The notes beneath the pieces were generated by a model. That model made no database searches, was not told where the DNA came from, and was given only the letters and a program-made list of their open reading frames with translations. 64,000 bases of DNA from Leptospira montravelensis (GTDB lineage: Bacteria > Spirochaetota > Leptospiria > Leptospirales > Leptospiraceae): assembly GCF_004770045.1 (NCBI RefSeq), contig NZ_RQFO01000004.1, positions 978,501 through 1,042,500 of the forward strand. Reading direction: 5' to 3'. The translations under genes were made by a program, and so were the position numbers. This document shows, one piece after another, positions 21,477 to 30,309 of this stretch (the first letter of the stretch is position 1; each line of letters starts with the position of its first letter).

Positions 21477-22634
21477 ATGGAAACTCTAGAAAGAAGTAAG
21501 CGATCTTTGGATGTTTTTTCTGACAAAGAAAAAAAACTCCATGTTTTGACGAAATTTTTATTAAACCAGGAATTGAGTCTAAAAGACAATATCCATTCTG
21601 GGGAAAGTTGTTTTTTAAAAAAAGTATCGGCCGATGGAAACAAGGTTCTTGTAAGTGTTCGACCCACCATGACCTTATCAGTGGGCCAAAAAGTGACCCT
21701 CTATAAAATTTTAGGAAGATACCTCCACCTAGAATGTACGGTGGAACAAGAAAAAGGAGAATCGCAGTATGTTCTCCATTTGGACAAAATTGCCATAGCC
21801 AAAAAAGATAGGGAAAGTTCACGAATTCCTGTCCCTCCCGGTTCCGCTTGGATCACAAATGTTGTCTCCAGTAAAGCCAAAATCGAAACCGATATGTTTC
21901 ATATCCCCACAGCGGTAAAAGTGAACTTTCAGGATTATGAAACTAAACTGAAAAACTCAGTCGATTTTATCAAAATTTCTACCTTTAACTCAAGCGAAGA
22001 TTCAGAAGTCATCCGCCAAATCAAAAAAACTAAAAAAGGTCTGTTATTAGAGGACGCCACAGATCGGAAATCTTACGAAACTTCACCTAACGAAGATTTT
22101 TTGGTATTTTCCGATGAAGTGGAGGATGATATAGAAAAAGAAATCAATAACAAACGAAACCAAAAAATCAAATCAGAACTAATCCTTCCTATTCTTTACC
22201 TTAATGATGAAGAAGAATCCATTCCCATTGGATACATCCAAATGCAAAGTAAAACAGAAACCTTTGATCTACTCAAAGCTATGGAGATGAAAACGGTTTG
22301 TTTTGAAATGGTAGACCGGATCCGTCATTCGAATATGATCAAATCTGATGGTAAATTTCCAGTGATTGATATTTCAGAAGGTGGATTAAAAGTAGTTGTT
22401 GACCACCCTGATTTAATGAAAAGCCTTCCCAAACTTTCAGGTTTTCAGTTTGATTTGTTTTTTAAGATGCAATCTCCACTGACTGCCTTTGGAACCATTA
22501 AAACGATTACCAAAAACGAGGAAGGTCACCTAACAGTAGGTCTTGCGATCGCAGGTCACTCTTCGCGTTCAGGTGAAAAAAAGAGATTTTTGGAAAATGT
22601 TGAATTCTTTCGTAAACAAAATCATAAACCTTAA
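21477..22634 (+). CDS. DUF1577/PilZ-like protein with both c-di-GMP motifs
   Basis: 385 residues, cytoplasmic. It matches what I know of the Leptospira DUF1577 family. Two PilZ ligand motifs are present but far apart: RxxxR as RESSR at 112-116 (21810-21824) and DxSxxG as DISEGG at 298-303 (22368-22385). In ordinary PilZ domains these are about 25-35 residues apart; here about 180 residues intervene, including an acidic stretch (DEVEDDIEKE). The part before residue 110 resembles the YcgR-N type beta domain. Probably a c-di-GMP-responsive protein, fitting the EAL phosphodiesterase encoded 2 kb away. It is divergent from guaB and converges with the radical SAM gene. Confidence 0.68.
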   Translation: METLERSKRSLDVFSDKEKKLHVLTKFLLNQELSLKDNIHSGESCFLKKVSADGNKVLVSVRPTMTLSVGQKVTLYKILGRYLHLECTVEQEKGESQYVLHLDKIAIAKKDRESSRIPVPPGSAWITNVVSSKAKIETDMFHIPTAVKVNFQDYETKLKNSVDFIKISTFNSSEDSEVIRQIKKTKKGLLLEDATDRKSYETSPNEDFLVFSDEVEDDIEKEINNKRNQKIKSELILPILYLNDEEESIPIGYIQMQSKTETFDLLKAMEMKTVCFEMVDRIRHSNMIKSDGKFPVIDISEGGLKVVVDHPDLMKSLPKLSGFQFDLFFKMQSPLTAFGTIKTITKNEEGHLTVGLAIAGHSSRSGEKKRFLENVEFFRKQNHKP

Positions 22635-22637
22635 AAT

Positions 22638-24587
22638 TTAAAGTTCTCCGTAACCCAAAACTTCCATAGACCATTTTTCTTCCCACTTTCTAGAAGAAAA
22701 AGTTACCGCTTCTGGATCCATATTTTGTTTTAAAAACTCAAAATCTTTTGTTTGAAACTCATCTCCCTCTATCAAATAAAAAGCCTCTAAAGAAGGATCC
22801 AAACTCTGGATTTTATTTGTAGAAACGATTTCATAAATCAAAAAGGATGTGGATTCCATTTCTATTTTTCGCCAATTCCTTAGTTCCCTATGATTTCCAT
22901 CAAAAACAAAAACCAAACGGTGTTGAAGATTTTCACCCCGATGTGCCAGTGTACGTGAAAGATAAGATTGTCTTTTGGATTCCAAAACGGAAACGATTTT
23001 TTCTATCTCTTGGGATTTAGGAATAGAAACCAAAGGGATCACAAAATCGATTGTACAAAATGGTTCTGCCGAAATACGATTCTCAATGAAACCAAGAATA
23101 CGCGAGAGGTCTTTAGAAAAGTTTTCTGTGTGAAACCAAACACTATGGTGACGGCTCCCCGACCAATCTGAGAATTCTGATTCCCCTTGATTTAGATTTT
23201 TTTTAAACAAGGGGTTTTTTATTTCACCTAACACCAAATCGATTCGATCGTTTTTGTTAGCGGCGGCATTACATAAAAATGGCCTTGGAAACTCATCCAA
23301 ACGGCGTTCCAATAAATCCTCTGCAAAAAATAATGACTCTGTTAAGTCTCTAGAACTAAAGGTAGGTGTTTCGATGATTCTGTATGGTGGTGTAGGCATA
23401 AAAAAGAGGCCTTCTTTTTCGGCATCTTTACGCATGGCAGTTCCAGGCAAAATAGATAAAGGAAAGGCTTGCACCCATTCTCCAAGCCCGTGTTCTAAGA
23501 AAAAATGAATTCCTCTTTCCACATCCTCTGGTTTGTCACCAGGAAGACCAATGATCAGATCCAGTAGAAGTTCTATCCCCTCACCGGCTAACATCTTTGC
23601 CACTTCCGCTACTTTGTGTGGACTACCATATCGTTTCACTCGTTTTAGAGTTTCTTCATTTACCGATTGGAGTCCGAGTTCCACACGAGTGAACCCCGCC
23701 TTACGAAGTTTAGTCGCAAGTTTTGGAGTCACACCTTCCGATCGAAGTTCTGCAAACATCGACATCTGGCCATCCGCATTGATTTCGGTTATGGCATCTA
23801 AAAAATTTTCGAATCCCGGTCTATGGTTAAAAGTAGGATCTAAAAAAACTAATTCCTTAGCCCCTTTTTCTTTTAAGTCGGAAATAAGTTTCATTGTCTC
23901 AGGAATGTCAAGTGTCCTTAGATTCTGTGACGACTTGGGATAAAAACAATAAGTACATTGTGACTTACAACCTCGTACCGTTTCCAAGTAAGTGGATCGT
24001 CTGGGATCTACTTTTAAATGTCCTGTGGTATAAGGTGAGGGAAAATCTGTGAGTGGAAAATTGGCAGGGACAGGTTTTCCAAACGAAGTGAGTTTTCCAT
24101 TTTCTTTTCGGTAAGCTACATTTTCCAATCCATCCAAAGACGAATTTGAAAGTAATGACCGCATTAAATTACGAAAACTATGTTCGGCTTCGCCCGATAC
24201 GGCAATATCATATCCCTCTTCTCCCAGAACATAAGGATTGTCTTCGTTTACCTCTGGCCCTCCAATGAGGATCTTAGTTTCGGGACTTCTTTTTTTTACT
24301 TCTTTTGCGATATAAAGACTTCGTTCGGTGTTCCATAAATAAAGAGAGAGTCCTAAAAAATCAGGTCCTTCTTTGACAATGCGGTCGATGAGTGCAAGGT
24401 CTCCTAAAGAATCTGTATCTTCGGGGGAAACTACATGGGGAGTGATTCCTGTAACTGGATCCTCTTTGGATGCAAGACAACTTGCCAAACTAGCAGCTGC
24501 TAAAGGAACATTTCCTGTGGCTGCATAATAAGAAGGAGGTGGTACCGGTAATTGCAAAAATTGAATTTTTGCCATAGTGATTGTCAT
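22638..24587 (-). CDS. B12-binding-type radical SAM protein
   Basis: About 649 residues. An N-terminal cobalamin-binding-like Rossmann domain (about 1-150, with ILIGGPEV) precedes a radical SAM barrel with the iron-sulphur motif CKSQCTYC (Cys207, 211, 214 from this start), followed by VFLDPTFNHR, ELRSEGVTP, VELGLQSVNEE and GLPGDKPEDVERG. A C-terminal region of about 200 residues is unassigned. Substrate unknown; B12-type radical SAM enzymes often methylate or rearrange lipids or cofactors. The open frame starts at a TTG nine codons upstream; I prefer the ATG preceded by GGGG, and the ATG of MAKIQFLQLP four codons later is possible. Confidence 0.82.
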   Translation of the reverse strand: MTITMAKIQFLQLPVPPPSYYAATGNVPLAAASLASCLASKEDPVTGITPHVVSPEDTDSLGDLALIDRIVKEGPDFLGLSLYLWNTERSLYIAKEVKKRSPETKILIGGPEVNEDNPYVLGEEGYDIAVSGEAEHSFRNLMRSLLSNSSLDGLENVAYRKENGKLTSFGKPVPANFPLTDFPSPYTTGHLKVDPRRSTYLETVRGCKSQCTYCFYPKSSQNLRTLDIPETMKLISDLKEKGAKELVFLDPTFNHRPGFENFLDAITEINADGQMSMFAELRSEGVTPKLATKLRKAGFTRVELGLQSVNEETLKRVKRYGSPHKVAEVAKMLAGEGIELLLDLIIGLPGDKPEDVERGIHFFLEHGLGEWVQAFPLSILPGTAMRKDAEKEGLFFMPTPPYRIIETPTFSSRDLTESLFFAEDLLERRLDEFPRPFLCNAAANKNDRIDLVLGEIKNPLFKKNLNQGESEFSDWSGSRHHSVWFHTENFSKDLSRILGFIENRISAEPFCTIDFVIPLVSIPKSQEIEKIVSVLESKRQSYLSRTLAHRGENLQHRLVFVFDGNHRELRNWRKIEMESTSFLIYEIVSTNKIQSLDPSLEAFYLIEGDEFQTKDFEFLKQNMDPEAVTFSSRKWEEKWSMEVLGYGEL

Positions 24588-24620
24588 GATCCCCAAGGAG
24601 AGGGTTTTTCGCAAAACCTT

Positions 24621-25925
24621 TCAAGATCGTGACACGACTACATCGATAAATAAAATCAAATTTTCGGAAAGGTTCCTGGCAAATGTCCGCAACATCATTC
24701 TTTCTGAAATATCGTGGTACATTTGGGATAAAGTCCAAGCATCCCTACTTGTTTTTGATTTATGTAAATGTTCAAAAAAATAAGGTCGAAACGACCAATT
24801 TTTTCCTAAAAAAGAATAGTCTGGTTCCATCTGTCCCGATGGAACTCTGGCATAGTTTGGGGATACCTGGAATCCTAATGGGTTTGTGATGTACATCCGA
24901 AAAAAATTCCCATCCCCAAATACATTCGTTTCAAATCCACCTTTCCATTCCCAAATTCCATTTTCTTCGGTAAACCCCATCATGATTTCGGAAAGTTTAT
25001 CTTTCCATAGATTTTCCCATTCAATCTGACGATTCATCTCTCCTTGTTTACGTGCGTGAAAATATTCTAAGGAAGACTGCATTTCCATTCGGTATTCAAA
25101 TCGTTTGGCAAAAAAAGGTTCTGGTTTGGCGAAATAAAATCCTTGGATATACCTTGCTCCATAATTCAAAGCATTATAAAGTTCGTCTTCTGTTTCAATT
25201 CCTTCAAATAGTAAACTACTTCCAAGCGACTCACCTAACTTAGATAAATTGAGTAATATTTCTTTAAAATTTCTGGAAAAAGTAGACCTTCGTAACATTT
25301 GTAAATCTACTTTAATGATTTCTGGATGAAAAAGACCGATTCGATCCAAATTACTTGCTTCGGAACCAGCATCATCCACAGCAATGGAGAACCCTTCCTG
25401 TCTGTATAAATTGAGGACAGGCCGTAATAGTTCTAAGTTGTGTGGAAACCTTTCTTCGGTGATTTCAATAACAATCCTTTCTGGATCTACTCCTATTTGT
25501 CTTACCATCTGGATGGTTTTTGGTAAGGTAGTTTCCATCTGTAAAAGAGTATGGTACATTACATTCGGGGAAATGTTTAAAAATAACTTAGTTTCAGGTG
25601 GGGCTTCCGCTTTAAATTTTTCTAAGGCAAGTAGTCGAATCTCTTCATCGACTTGTTTTTTGAGAAAAAAGATTTCATCATAACCAAAAGTCTGGGACAA
25701 AAAAAATTCCCCAAGACTTAACAAACCTTCCGGTGTGGAAAGACGCCCTAATAGCTCATAACCGTAAATGCCAGTGGATTCTGAGGAGAGGATGGGTTGG
25801 AAAACGGGAACCAAAGTTCCGCCAGACAACCACTCTTTCCACTCACGCAGGAATTTATGACTTTCTCTTTCTGTAATCATAGATGGATACTGTCTTCTTA
25901 TTGCAAGATCGGTACCAGTAAGCAT
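24621..25925 (-). CDS. EAL-domain c-di-GMP phosphodiesterase with YkuI_C-like domain
   Basis: About 434 residues from the chosen ATG (MLTGTDLAIRR); the open frame extends 38 codons further and an internal ATG (MITERESHKF) is also possible. The EAL domain (about 35-290) keeps the metal and catalytic residues: Glu57 in ELL (variant of EAL), Asn117, Glu154 in EITE, Asp184/Asp185, Lys205, Glu241 in EGIET and Gln263. Hydrolysis of c-di-GMP is therefore plausible. The C-terminal part, with GNFFRMYITNPLGFQVSPNY and KNWSFRPYFFEHL, resembles the PAS-like C-terminal domain of B. subtilis YkuI. The next gene on the strand is the radical SAM gene, 33 bp on. Confidence 0.85.
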   Translation of the reverse strand: MLTGTDLAIRRQYPSMITERESHKFLREWKEWLSGGTLVPVFQPILSSESTGIYGYELLGRLSTPEGLLSLGEFFLSQTFGYDEIFFLKKQVDEEIRLLALEKFKAEAPPETKLFLNISPNVMYHTLLQMETTLPKTIQMVRQIGVDPERIVIEITEERFPHNLELLRPVLNLYRQEGFSIAVDDAGSEASNLDRIGLFHPEIIKVDLQMLRRSTFSRNFKEILLNLSKLGESLGSSLLFEGIETEDELYNALNYGARYIQGFYFAKPEPFFAKRFEYRMEMQSSLEYFHARKQGEMNRQIEWENLWKDKLSEIMMGFTEENGIWEWKGGFETNVFGDGNFFRMYITNPLGFQVSPNYARVPSGQMEPDYSFLGKNWSFRPYFFEHLHKSKTSRDAWTLSQMYHDISERMMLRTFARNLSENLILFIDVVVSRS

Positions 25926-26022
25926 TGTAGGGAATCTTACTGCATTCTGCCCAAAAACCAGGCATCGCAGGAATGGCAGGTTGAAAAAGGGGAATTTTTG
26001 CTTAAATATTGCGCAGAATGAT

Positions 26023-26054
26023 AAAAAAAAACCACCCAAGTTTCCCCAGGTGGT
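26023..26054 (-). terminator. Rho-independent terminator of the small lipoprotein gene
   Basis: On the minus strand ACCACC, a 12-base loop region and GGTGGT form a hairpin followed by a run of nine T. It begins about 18 bp after the stop of the 54-residue lipoprotein gene and separates it from the EAL gene. Confidence 0.8.
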
Positions 26055-26072
26055 CTCTGATTTGAGTAGAAA

Positions 26073-26237
26073 TTATTTAATGTCTCTAGCTCTTGATTTG
26101 AATGCTTCATTCAATTTTGGTTTTTTGGAAGGTTTTGGTTCTTCCACTACCGGCGTTTGTTTAACTTCTTCGGATGCACAGTTAATCATAAATACGGCCA
26201 AAAAAGCAATGATCAGCATAGACGAAATTTTTTTCAT
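26073..26237 (-). CDS. 54-residue lipoprotein
   Basis: Too short for usual ORF cut-offs but well supported. The start ATG is preceded by AAGGAG at the right distance; a signal core (MLIIAFLAVFMINC) ends in lipobox Cys20; and a terminator follows the stop. The mature 35 residues are acidic then Pro/Lys-rich (VVEEPKPSKKPK) and end in AFKSRARDIK. It resembles the small lipoproteins common in Leptospira; function unknown. It is divergent from tmk, with about 79 bp between the starts. Confidence 0.78.
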   Translation of the reverse strand: MKKISSMLIIAFLAVFMINCASEEVKQTPVVEEPKPSKKPKLNEAFKSRARDIK

Positions 26238-26316
26238 GTTTTTGCTCCTTAGACTAAACTGCCGAGTTTAGTAAATAAGTCGAGGAAAAAACGACCATTC
26301 TTAAAATGGAGGGGAT

Positions 26317-26922
26317 ATGCCTCAAAATAATCAGTTCTTTGTCTTTGAAGGGATCGATGGTTCCGGGAAAACCACTGTCTCTCGTATGGTATCGGAAGCA
26401 CTACTCACAAAATCCATTCCCAACCTCTGGCATAGGGAACCAACGGACAGTGTGTACGGAAAAAAAATTAGAGAGTTTCTCCTGGGAAACCTCAAACTCT
26501 CTAAAGAAGAACAAATTGAAACATTTATTGCCGACAGAGAATGTTCAGTGAAGGATATCGTCTTACCCACATTAAAGAGTGGAAAATCTGTAATTCAAGA
26601 TCGATATTATTTTTCCACAGCTGCCTACCAAGGTCGAGACGAAGAACATGCTGCGGAAATTTTATACAGAAATGAAGACAAAGGATTTCCCGAACCAAAT
26701 CGAGTTTATTTTTTAGATCTTTCCCCCGAGGAATCAGCAGACCGACGAAGCCGCCGAGGTGGTAAAGAAGAAGTTTTTGACGAAGAATCGGAACAGGAAA
26801 GAATCTACCAAAATTATTTGGCGATCCTACCTGAGTCTACGATCTTTGTGGATGCTACAGCGGAACTAGAGGAAGTGGTTGCCTTCTGCGTGGAAGACAT
26901 TCTAAAGTCACTGGAAACTTAA
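26317..26922 (+). CDS. tmk: Thymidylate kinase
   Basis: 201 residues. It phosphorylates dTMP to dTDP with ATP. The P-loop GIDGSGKTT is at 12-20, the HREPTDSVYG substrate segment follows, and the DRYYFSTAAYQG motif binds the nucleotide base and magnesium. A LID-like RRSRRGG segment is at about 147-153. The length is normal. It is alone on its strand and converges with the methyltransferase gene, leaving one base between the stops. Confidence 0.95.
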   Translation: MPQNNQFFVFEGIDGSGKTTVSRMVSEALLTKSIPNLWHREPTDSVYGKKIREFLLGNLKLSKEEQIETFIADRECSVKDIVLPTLKSGKSVIQDRYYFSTAAYQGRDEEHAAEILYRNEDKGFPEPNRVYFLDLSPEESADRRSRRGGKEEVFDEESEQERIYQNYLAILPESTIFVDATAELEEVVAFCVEDILKSLET

Positions 26923-26923
26923 T

Positions 26924-27805
26924 TTATTTCTTCACCATAAAGACCATCATATCGCCTAACTCAAGTCGCTTGACTAAACGATCCATAATCCACTTCCGGA
27001 GTTTGAAATAAAAACTGACTCCGGAACGTGAAGTCATCCCACTTCCATAAGTAAAAGATACTGGATTGCGAAATCCTAAATCCAAAAGCAGATTTTTTAA
27101 ACCATGATAAGAATAATAATAAAGATGTTCCGGAACATTTAAATAGCGCCACTTTAATCCCGCAAGTTTGGCAAGTAACCCATAACGACAGGTAGAAAGA
27201 ATGAGTACCCCTCCTGGTTTTAAATGGTTTTTAATTTTTTCCAGGGTTTCTTTTGGTTTGTGTAAGTGTTCAATGGTAGCCCAAAGAGTGATAACATCAA
27301 ATTGGTGTTGGAACTGAGGATCCCAATCCAGAAAGTTCTCTTGAAAGATATTTAGATTTAATGTCTCACGTGCAAAACGAACTGGACCATCTGCAATTTC
27401 AATCCCATACGCATCATAACCTCGTTCTTTTAAGTAAGAAACAAAATATCCTGCCGCACAACCAATGTCCAAAGAAGTTAGATTTTCCCCCGTTTTTTTT
27501 TCTCTGAGACGATCTTTCTCCCAAGAGAAAAAATCCAAATCATTTAAATTGAGTTGGAAAACTCTAGAAATTTCTTTTCTTAAATGATCCGAATAATAAT
27601 TGTCATACCCTCTTTCTGTCCTTTGGGTAAAATAAGAATCATCATAGTATTTTTTTACCTCTAAAAATCCTGGTTGTGGATTGACTTGGACCAGCCCACA
27701 AGACTCACAAGAAACAATCGAAAAAGACTCACCCAAAGGACTTTCTTTTGTATAAAGAGGACGGAAACGGTTTTGCCCGCAGGTATTACAAGGGATTAAT
27801 TTCAC
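26924..27805 (-). CDS. Class I SAM-dependent methyltransferase with N-terminal zinc ribbon
   Basis: 293 residues. The first 40 hold two CxxC pairs (CNTCG and CESCG), likely a structural zinc site. The Rossmann methyltransferase core follows with motif I LDIGCAAGYFVSYL, then FDVITLWATIEHL and LKPGGVLILST. Similar two-part proteins occur among sugar or lipid methyltransferases; the substrate is unknown. It starts 7 bp after znuB, so it is probably the last gene of the zinc-uptake operon; whether that reflects function or only read-through is unclear. Confidence 0.82.
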   Translation of the reverse strand: MKLIPCNTCGQNRFRPLYTKESPLGESFSIVSCESCGLVQVNPQPGFLEVKKYYDDSYFTQRTERGYDNYYSDHLRKEISRVFQLNLNDLDFFSWEKDRLREKKTGENLTSLDIGCAAGYFVSYLKERGYDAYGIEIADGPVRFARETLNLNIFQENFLDWDPQFQHQFDVITLWATIEHLHKPKETLEKIKNHLKPGGVLILSTCRYGLLAKLAGLKWRYLNVPEHLYYYSYHGLKNLLLDLGFRNPVSFTYGSGMTSRSGVSFYFKLRKWIMDRLVKRLELGDMMVFMVKK

Positions 27806-27812
27806 AGAATAC

Positions 27813-28667
27813 CTATCGGACAGATTTCGAAAAAACGGAAGTAGTTAGGAATCGACTCAGATGAAGAATAAAGGCCAAAACACAGAGGACTAAAATAATA
27901 CTGGAAGATGTCGGAAAATAAATCAATTCCCCATTCCTTTCAATGCCGACAAGGGAAATTAAAAATCCAGATACAGTAGCAAAAACAGAAAACAAAACAC
28001 AAACAATAGTCAGTAACCGTAAAGAACGAATGAGTGGCAAAAGAGCAAACACTGGTAAAATCAAATGGGCAATGCTATAAAAAGTTCCCAGTAAGTTTAC
28101 GGCAACTGTAAGGGAAGCCGCAAGGATGATATAAAACAAAAGATCAAAAGGAAGCGGATTTCCTACTTGGATTTTGTATTCATCGCGATCAAAACTAATA
28201 AAAAGAAACCTTCTAAAAAAACTAAGATAAATGATAAAAAAGAAAACAGCGACATAGATGCCAAAGGAATCGGCTCGCACTTGCGAAGTTAAAATATCCC
28301 CAAAAAATGCGGCCATCAAATGATTTTGTACATTTCCACCGAGAGCCAACATAAACTGAGAGGCAGCAGAAAAGAAAACAAATAGAATTCCAAGGATCAC
28401 CTCTTCTTTCATACCTCGTAGTTTTCTTACATACAAAAGAGGAAAAACCAAAACACAAGAAAAAAGAATGGGGAAAATTTCGCCTGGCCACTCCATAAAC
28501 AAGGATAAGGCGACAGAAAAAGTAACAGCCTGTGAAAGAGTGACTCCAAAGAATGTCATACCCCTAAGGACTATTAAAATCCCAAGGACAGATAATAAGG
28601 CACCAACAAGGCTACCTACTACCATTTGTGGTAAAAACAAATTCCAACTAGAAAGTATATTAGTCAT
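27813..28667 (-). CDS. znuB: Zinc/manganese ABC transporter permease ZnuB
   Basis: 284 residues, seven to nine membrane helices, ABC-3 (ZnuB/MntB) family. Family segments include MVVGSLVGALLSVLGILIVLRGMTFFGVTLSQAV near the N-terminus (split over the first two helices) and ALGG in the middle. Although the open frame starts ten codons earlier, I start at the ATG of MTNILSSWNLF, which overlaps the znuC stop by 8 bp. It forms the inner-membrane channel of the transporter with ZnuC and ZnuA. Confidence 0.92.
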   Translation of the reverse strand: MTNILSSWNLFLPQMVVGSLVGALLSVLGILIVLRGMTFFGVTLSQAVTFSVALSLFMEWPGEIFPILFSCVLVFPLLYVRKLRGMKEEVILGILFVFFSAASQFMLALGGNVQNHLMAAFFGDILTSQVRADSFGIYVAVFFFIIYLSFFRRFLFISFDRDEYKIQVGNPLPFDLLFYIILAASLTVAVNLLGTFYSIAHLILPVFALLPLIRSLRLLTIVCVLFSVFATVSGFLISLVGIERNGELIYFPTSSSIILVLCVLAFILHLSRFLTTSVFSKSVR

Positions 28668-29373
28668 GGTGGTGGCAGTTTGGTGGCCTTTCTCCACTGG
28701 TAATATTATAGAGTTTTCCTTCGTCTATTTCAAAAATTTCATCAAACCCGAATCCCCAATCATGTTCTAAACTATGAGTGATAAAAAACAAAGAACGATT
28801 CCCTTCTTTTAAGTATTCGGATAATACAGTTTGAAACAGTTCCCTTGCGTTGTGGTCTAAGGAATCCATTGGTTCATCTAAAAAAATTAAATTAGCTTTG
28901 GTGAGAAGGGAACGTAGAATTAGAACCTTTTGTAATTGTCCCCCGCTACATAGTGAAATCTGTTTTTTTAAGTAGGAGCTAACACCCGTTCTTTCAATGA
29001 GCTCCAAATCTTCCTTGGAAAATTTCTTTTTTGGTAAAAAGCTAAGTCCAATGTTTTTTGGCATAAGTAGAACGTCCTCCACACGGAGAGGGAACTCCAA
29101 AGACATTCGTTTGGCTTGGGGAACGTAAGAAGTTTTGATTTCTTTAGAAAAGGAAATGGAACCAGAAAGTGGGGACAAAAGATCGGTTAAGGTGCGAAAA
29201 AGTGTAGTTTTTCCAGCGCCATTCCCACCAACCAATGCATAGGTTTTTCCAGAATGTATGTGCAAATGGATATCGGAAACCACAGGAAATTCTTTCCTAT
29301 ATCCCACACTTAAATTTTTTGTATGGATAAATGTAGAAGGAATTTCTGTATTATTTGGTTTTGTCGCTTGCAT
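28660..29373 (-). CDS. znuC: Zinc/manganese ABC transporter ATPase ZnuC
   Basis: About 237 residues. Walker A is GGNGAGKTT, the ABC signature is LCSGGQLQK, Walker B is LIFLDEPMDSLD and the switch His lies in FITHSLEHD. The C-terminus ends in a short metal-binding-like tail (NCHHHD). It overlaps the end of znuA by 23 bp and znuB by 8 bp. A GTG one codon upstream could be used instead of this ATG. It energises metal import across the inner membrane. Confidence 0.92.
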   Translation of the reverse strand: MQATKPNNTEIPSTFIHTKNLSVGYRKEFPVVSDIHLHIHSGKTYALVGGNGAGKTTLFRTLTDLLSPLSGSISFSKEIKTSYVPQAKRMSLEFPLRVEDVLLMPKNIGLSFLPKKKFSKEDLELIERTGVSSYLKKQISLCSGGQLQKVLILRSLLTKANLIFLDEPMDSLDHNARELFQTVLSEYLKEGNRSLFFITHSLEHDWGFGFDEIFEIDEGKLYNITSGERPPNCHHHD

Positions 29374-30292
29374 CACGTATCTTTTGTAACATCAACCTTA
29401 ATGTGTCTTCGTAAGTGGCTGCTTCAGGTGCACCGCCTACAGAAACAGGCAGAGTCACAACGACAGAACCTGGAACCTTGGAAGACACATACTCTGCATA
29501 CTTTGGATTGTGATAGGGACCAATCAAGATAATTTTTATCTTTTCTGTGATCATATAACTAATGACTTGGTCCATATAACGAACAGAAGGTGGAACGCCA
29601 GGTCGTTCTTCTATGGTTAAATTAGCGTTGAATTTAAAACGTGAGGCTAAATAAACAAATTGGTCATGGAAAACTGCCACTTTTAACCCAAAGTAAGGTT
29701 CCATCTTTTTCATTTCTTCTTTTGTCAATTGGATGAGTCGTTTTTTAAAAGAATTAAAATTACCTTCATAATAATCCCCATTTAGAGGATCCACCCTAGT
29801 GAGTGCATTTTTAATATTCTGTGCCATTTGGATGGCGTTGATAGGATCATTCCAATAATGGGGATTCCCATAGATATGCATATCACCCATAGACCGGTCC
29901 ATCATCACTGTGGGTTCCCCAAGGATCTTTACCCCAAAAGATGTATCACAATATCCTGGTTGTCCTTTTTGGATTTTCATGTTTCTCGATTGTTGTTGGA
30001 GGTAAGGAATCCAACCTACTTCTAAATCAAGTCCTACCATACATAAAACATCGGCCTCACTCAATTTCACGAGAAAATCTGGCCTTGTCATTACAAAATG
30101 AGGATCGTCAGTTCCTCGGATCATTCCAGAGACTTCGGCACGATCACCTGCGACTTGTTCGGCGATATATTTTATATCAGAAATACTTGCGACAAGGGAA
30201 ACTTTTGCAAATATAGGGGAACTAAAAAGTAAGAAACTAAAAACAAGAAAAGAAGGTGATGTGAATAAAAAATTCTTTAATAATTGAAACAT
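29351..30292 (-). CDS. znuA: Periplasmic zinc-binding protein ZnuA
   Basis: 313 residues with a signal peptide (FLVFSFLLFSSPIFA). Cluster A-I solute-binding fold. Candidate metal ligands are the His in GTDDPHFV, in YGNPHYWNDP and in AVFHDQFVYL, plus a late acidic residue. ZnuA proteins often have a long His-rich loop; here it is short (MGDMHIYGNPH). The gene lies 17 bp after the outer-membrane barrel gene and overlaps znuC. Metal specificity (zinc against manganese) is inferred from the Zur-like box and the neighbouring genes. Confidence 0.9.
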   Translation of the reverse strand: MFQLLKNFLFTSPSFLVFSFLLFSSPIFAKVSLVASISDIKYIAEQVAGDRAEVSGMIRGTDDPHFVMTRPDFLVKLSEADVLCMVGLDLEVGWIPYLQQQSRNMKIQKGQPGYCDTSFGVKILGEPTVMMDRSMGDMHIYGNPHYWNDPINAIQMAQNIKNALTRVDPLNGDYYEGNFNSFKKRLIQLTKEEMKKMEPYFGLKVAVFHDQFVYLASRFKFNANLTIEERPGVPPSVRYMDQVISYMITEKIKIILIGPYHNPKYAEYVSSKVPGSVVVTLPVSVGGAPEAATYEDTLRLMLQKIRDASDKTK

Positions 30293-30309
30293 TTTTTTAC
30301 CTATTTGGA

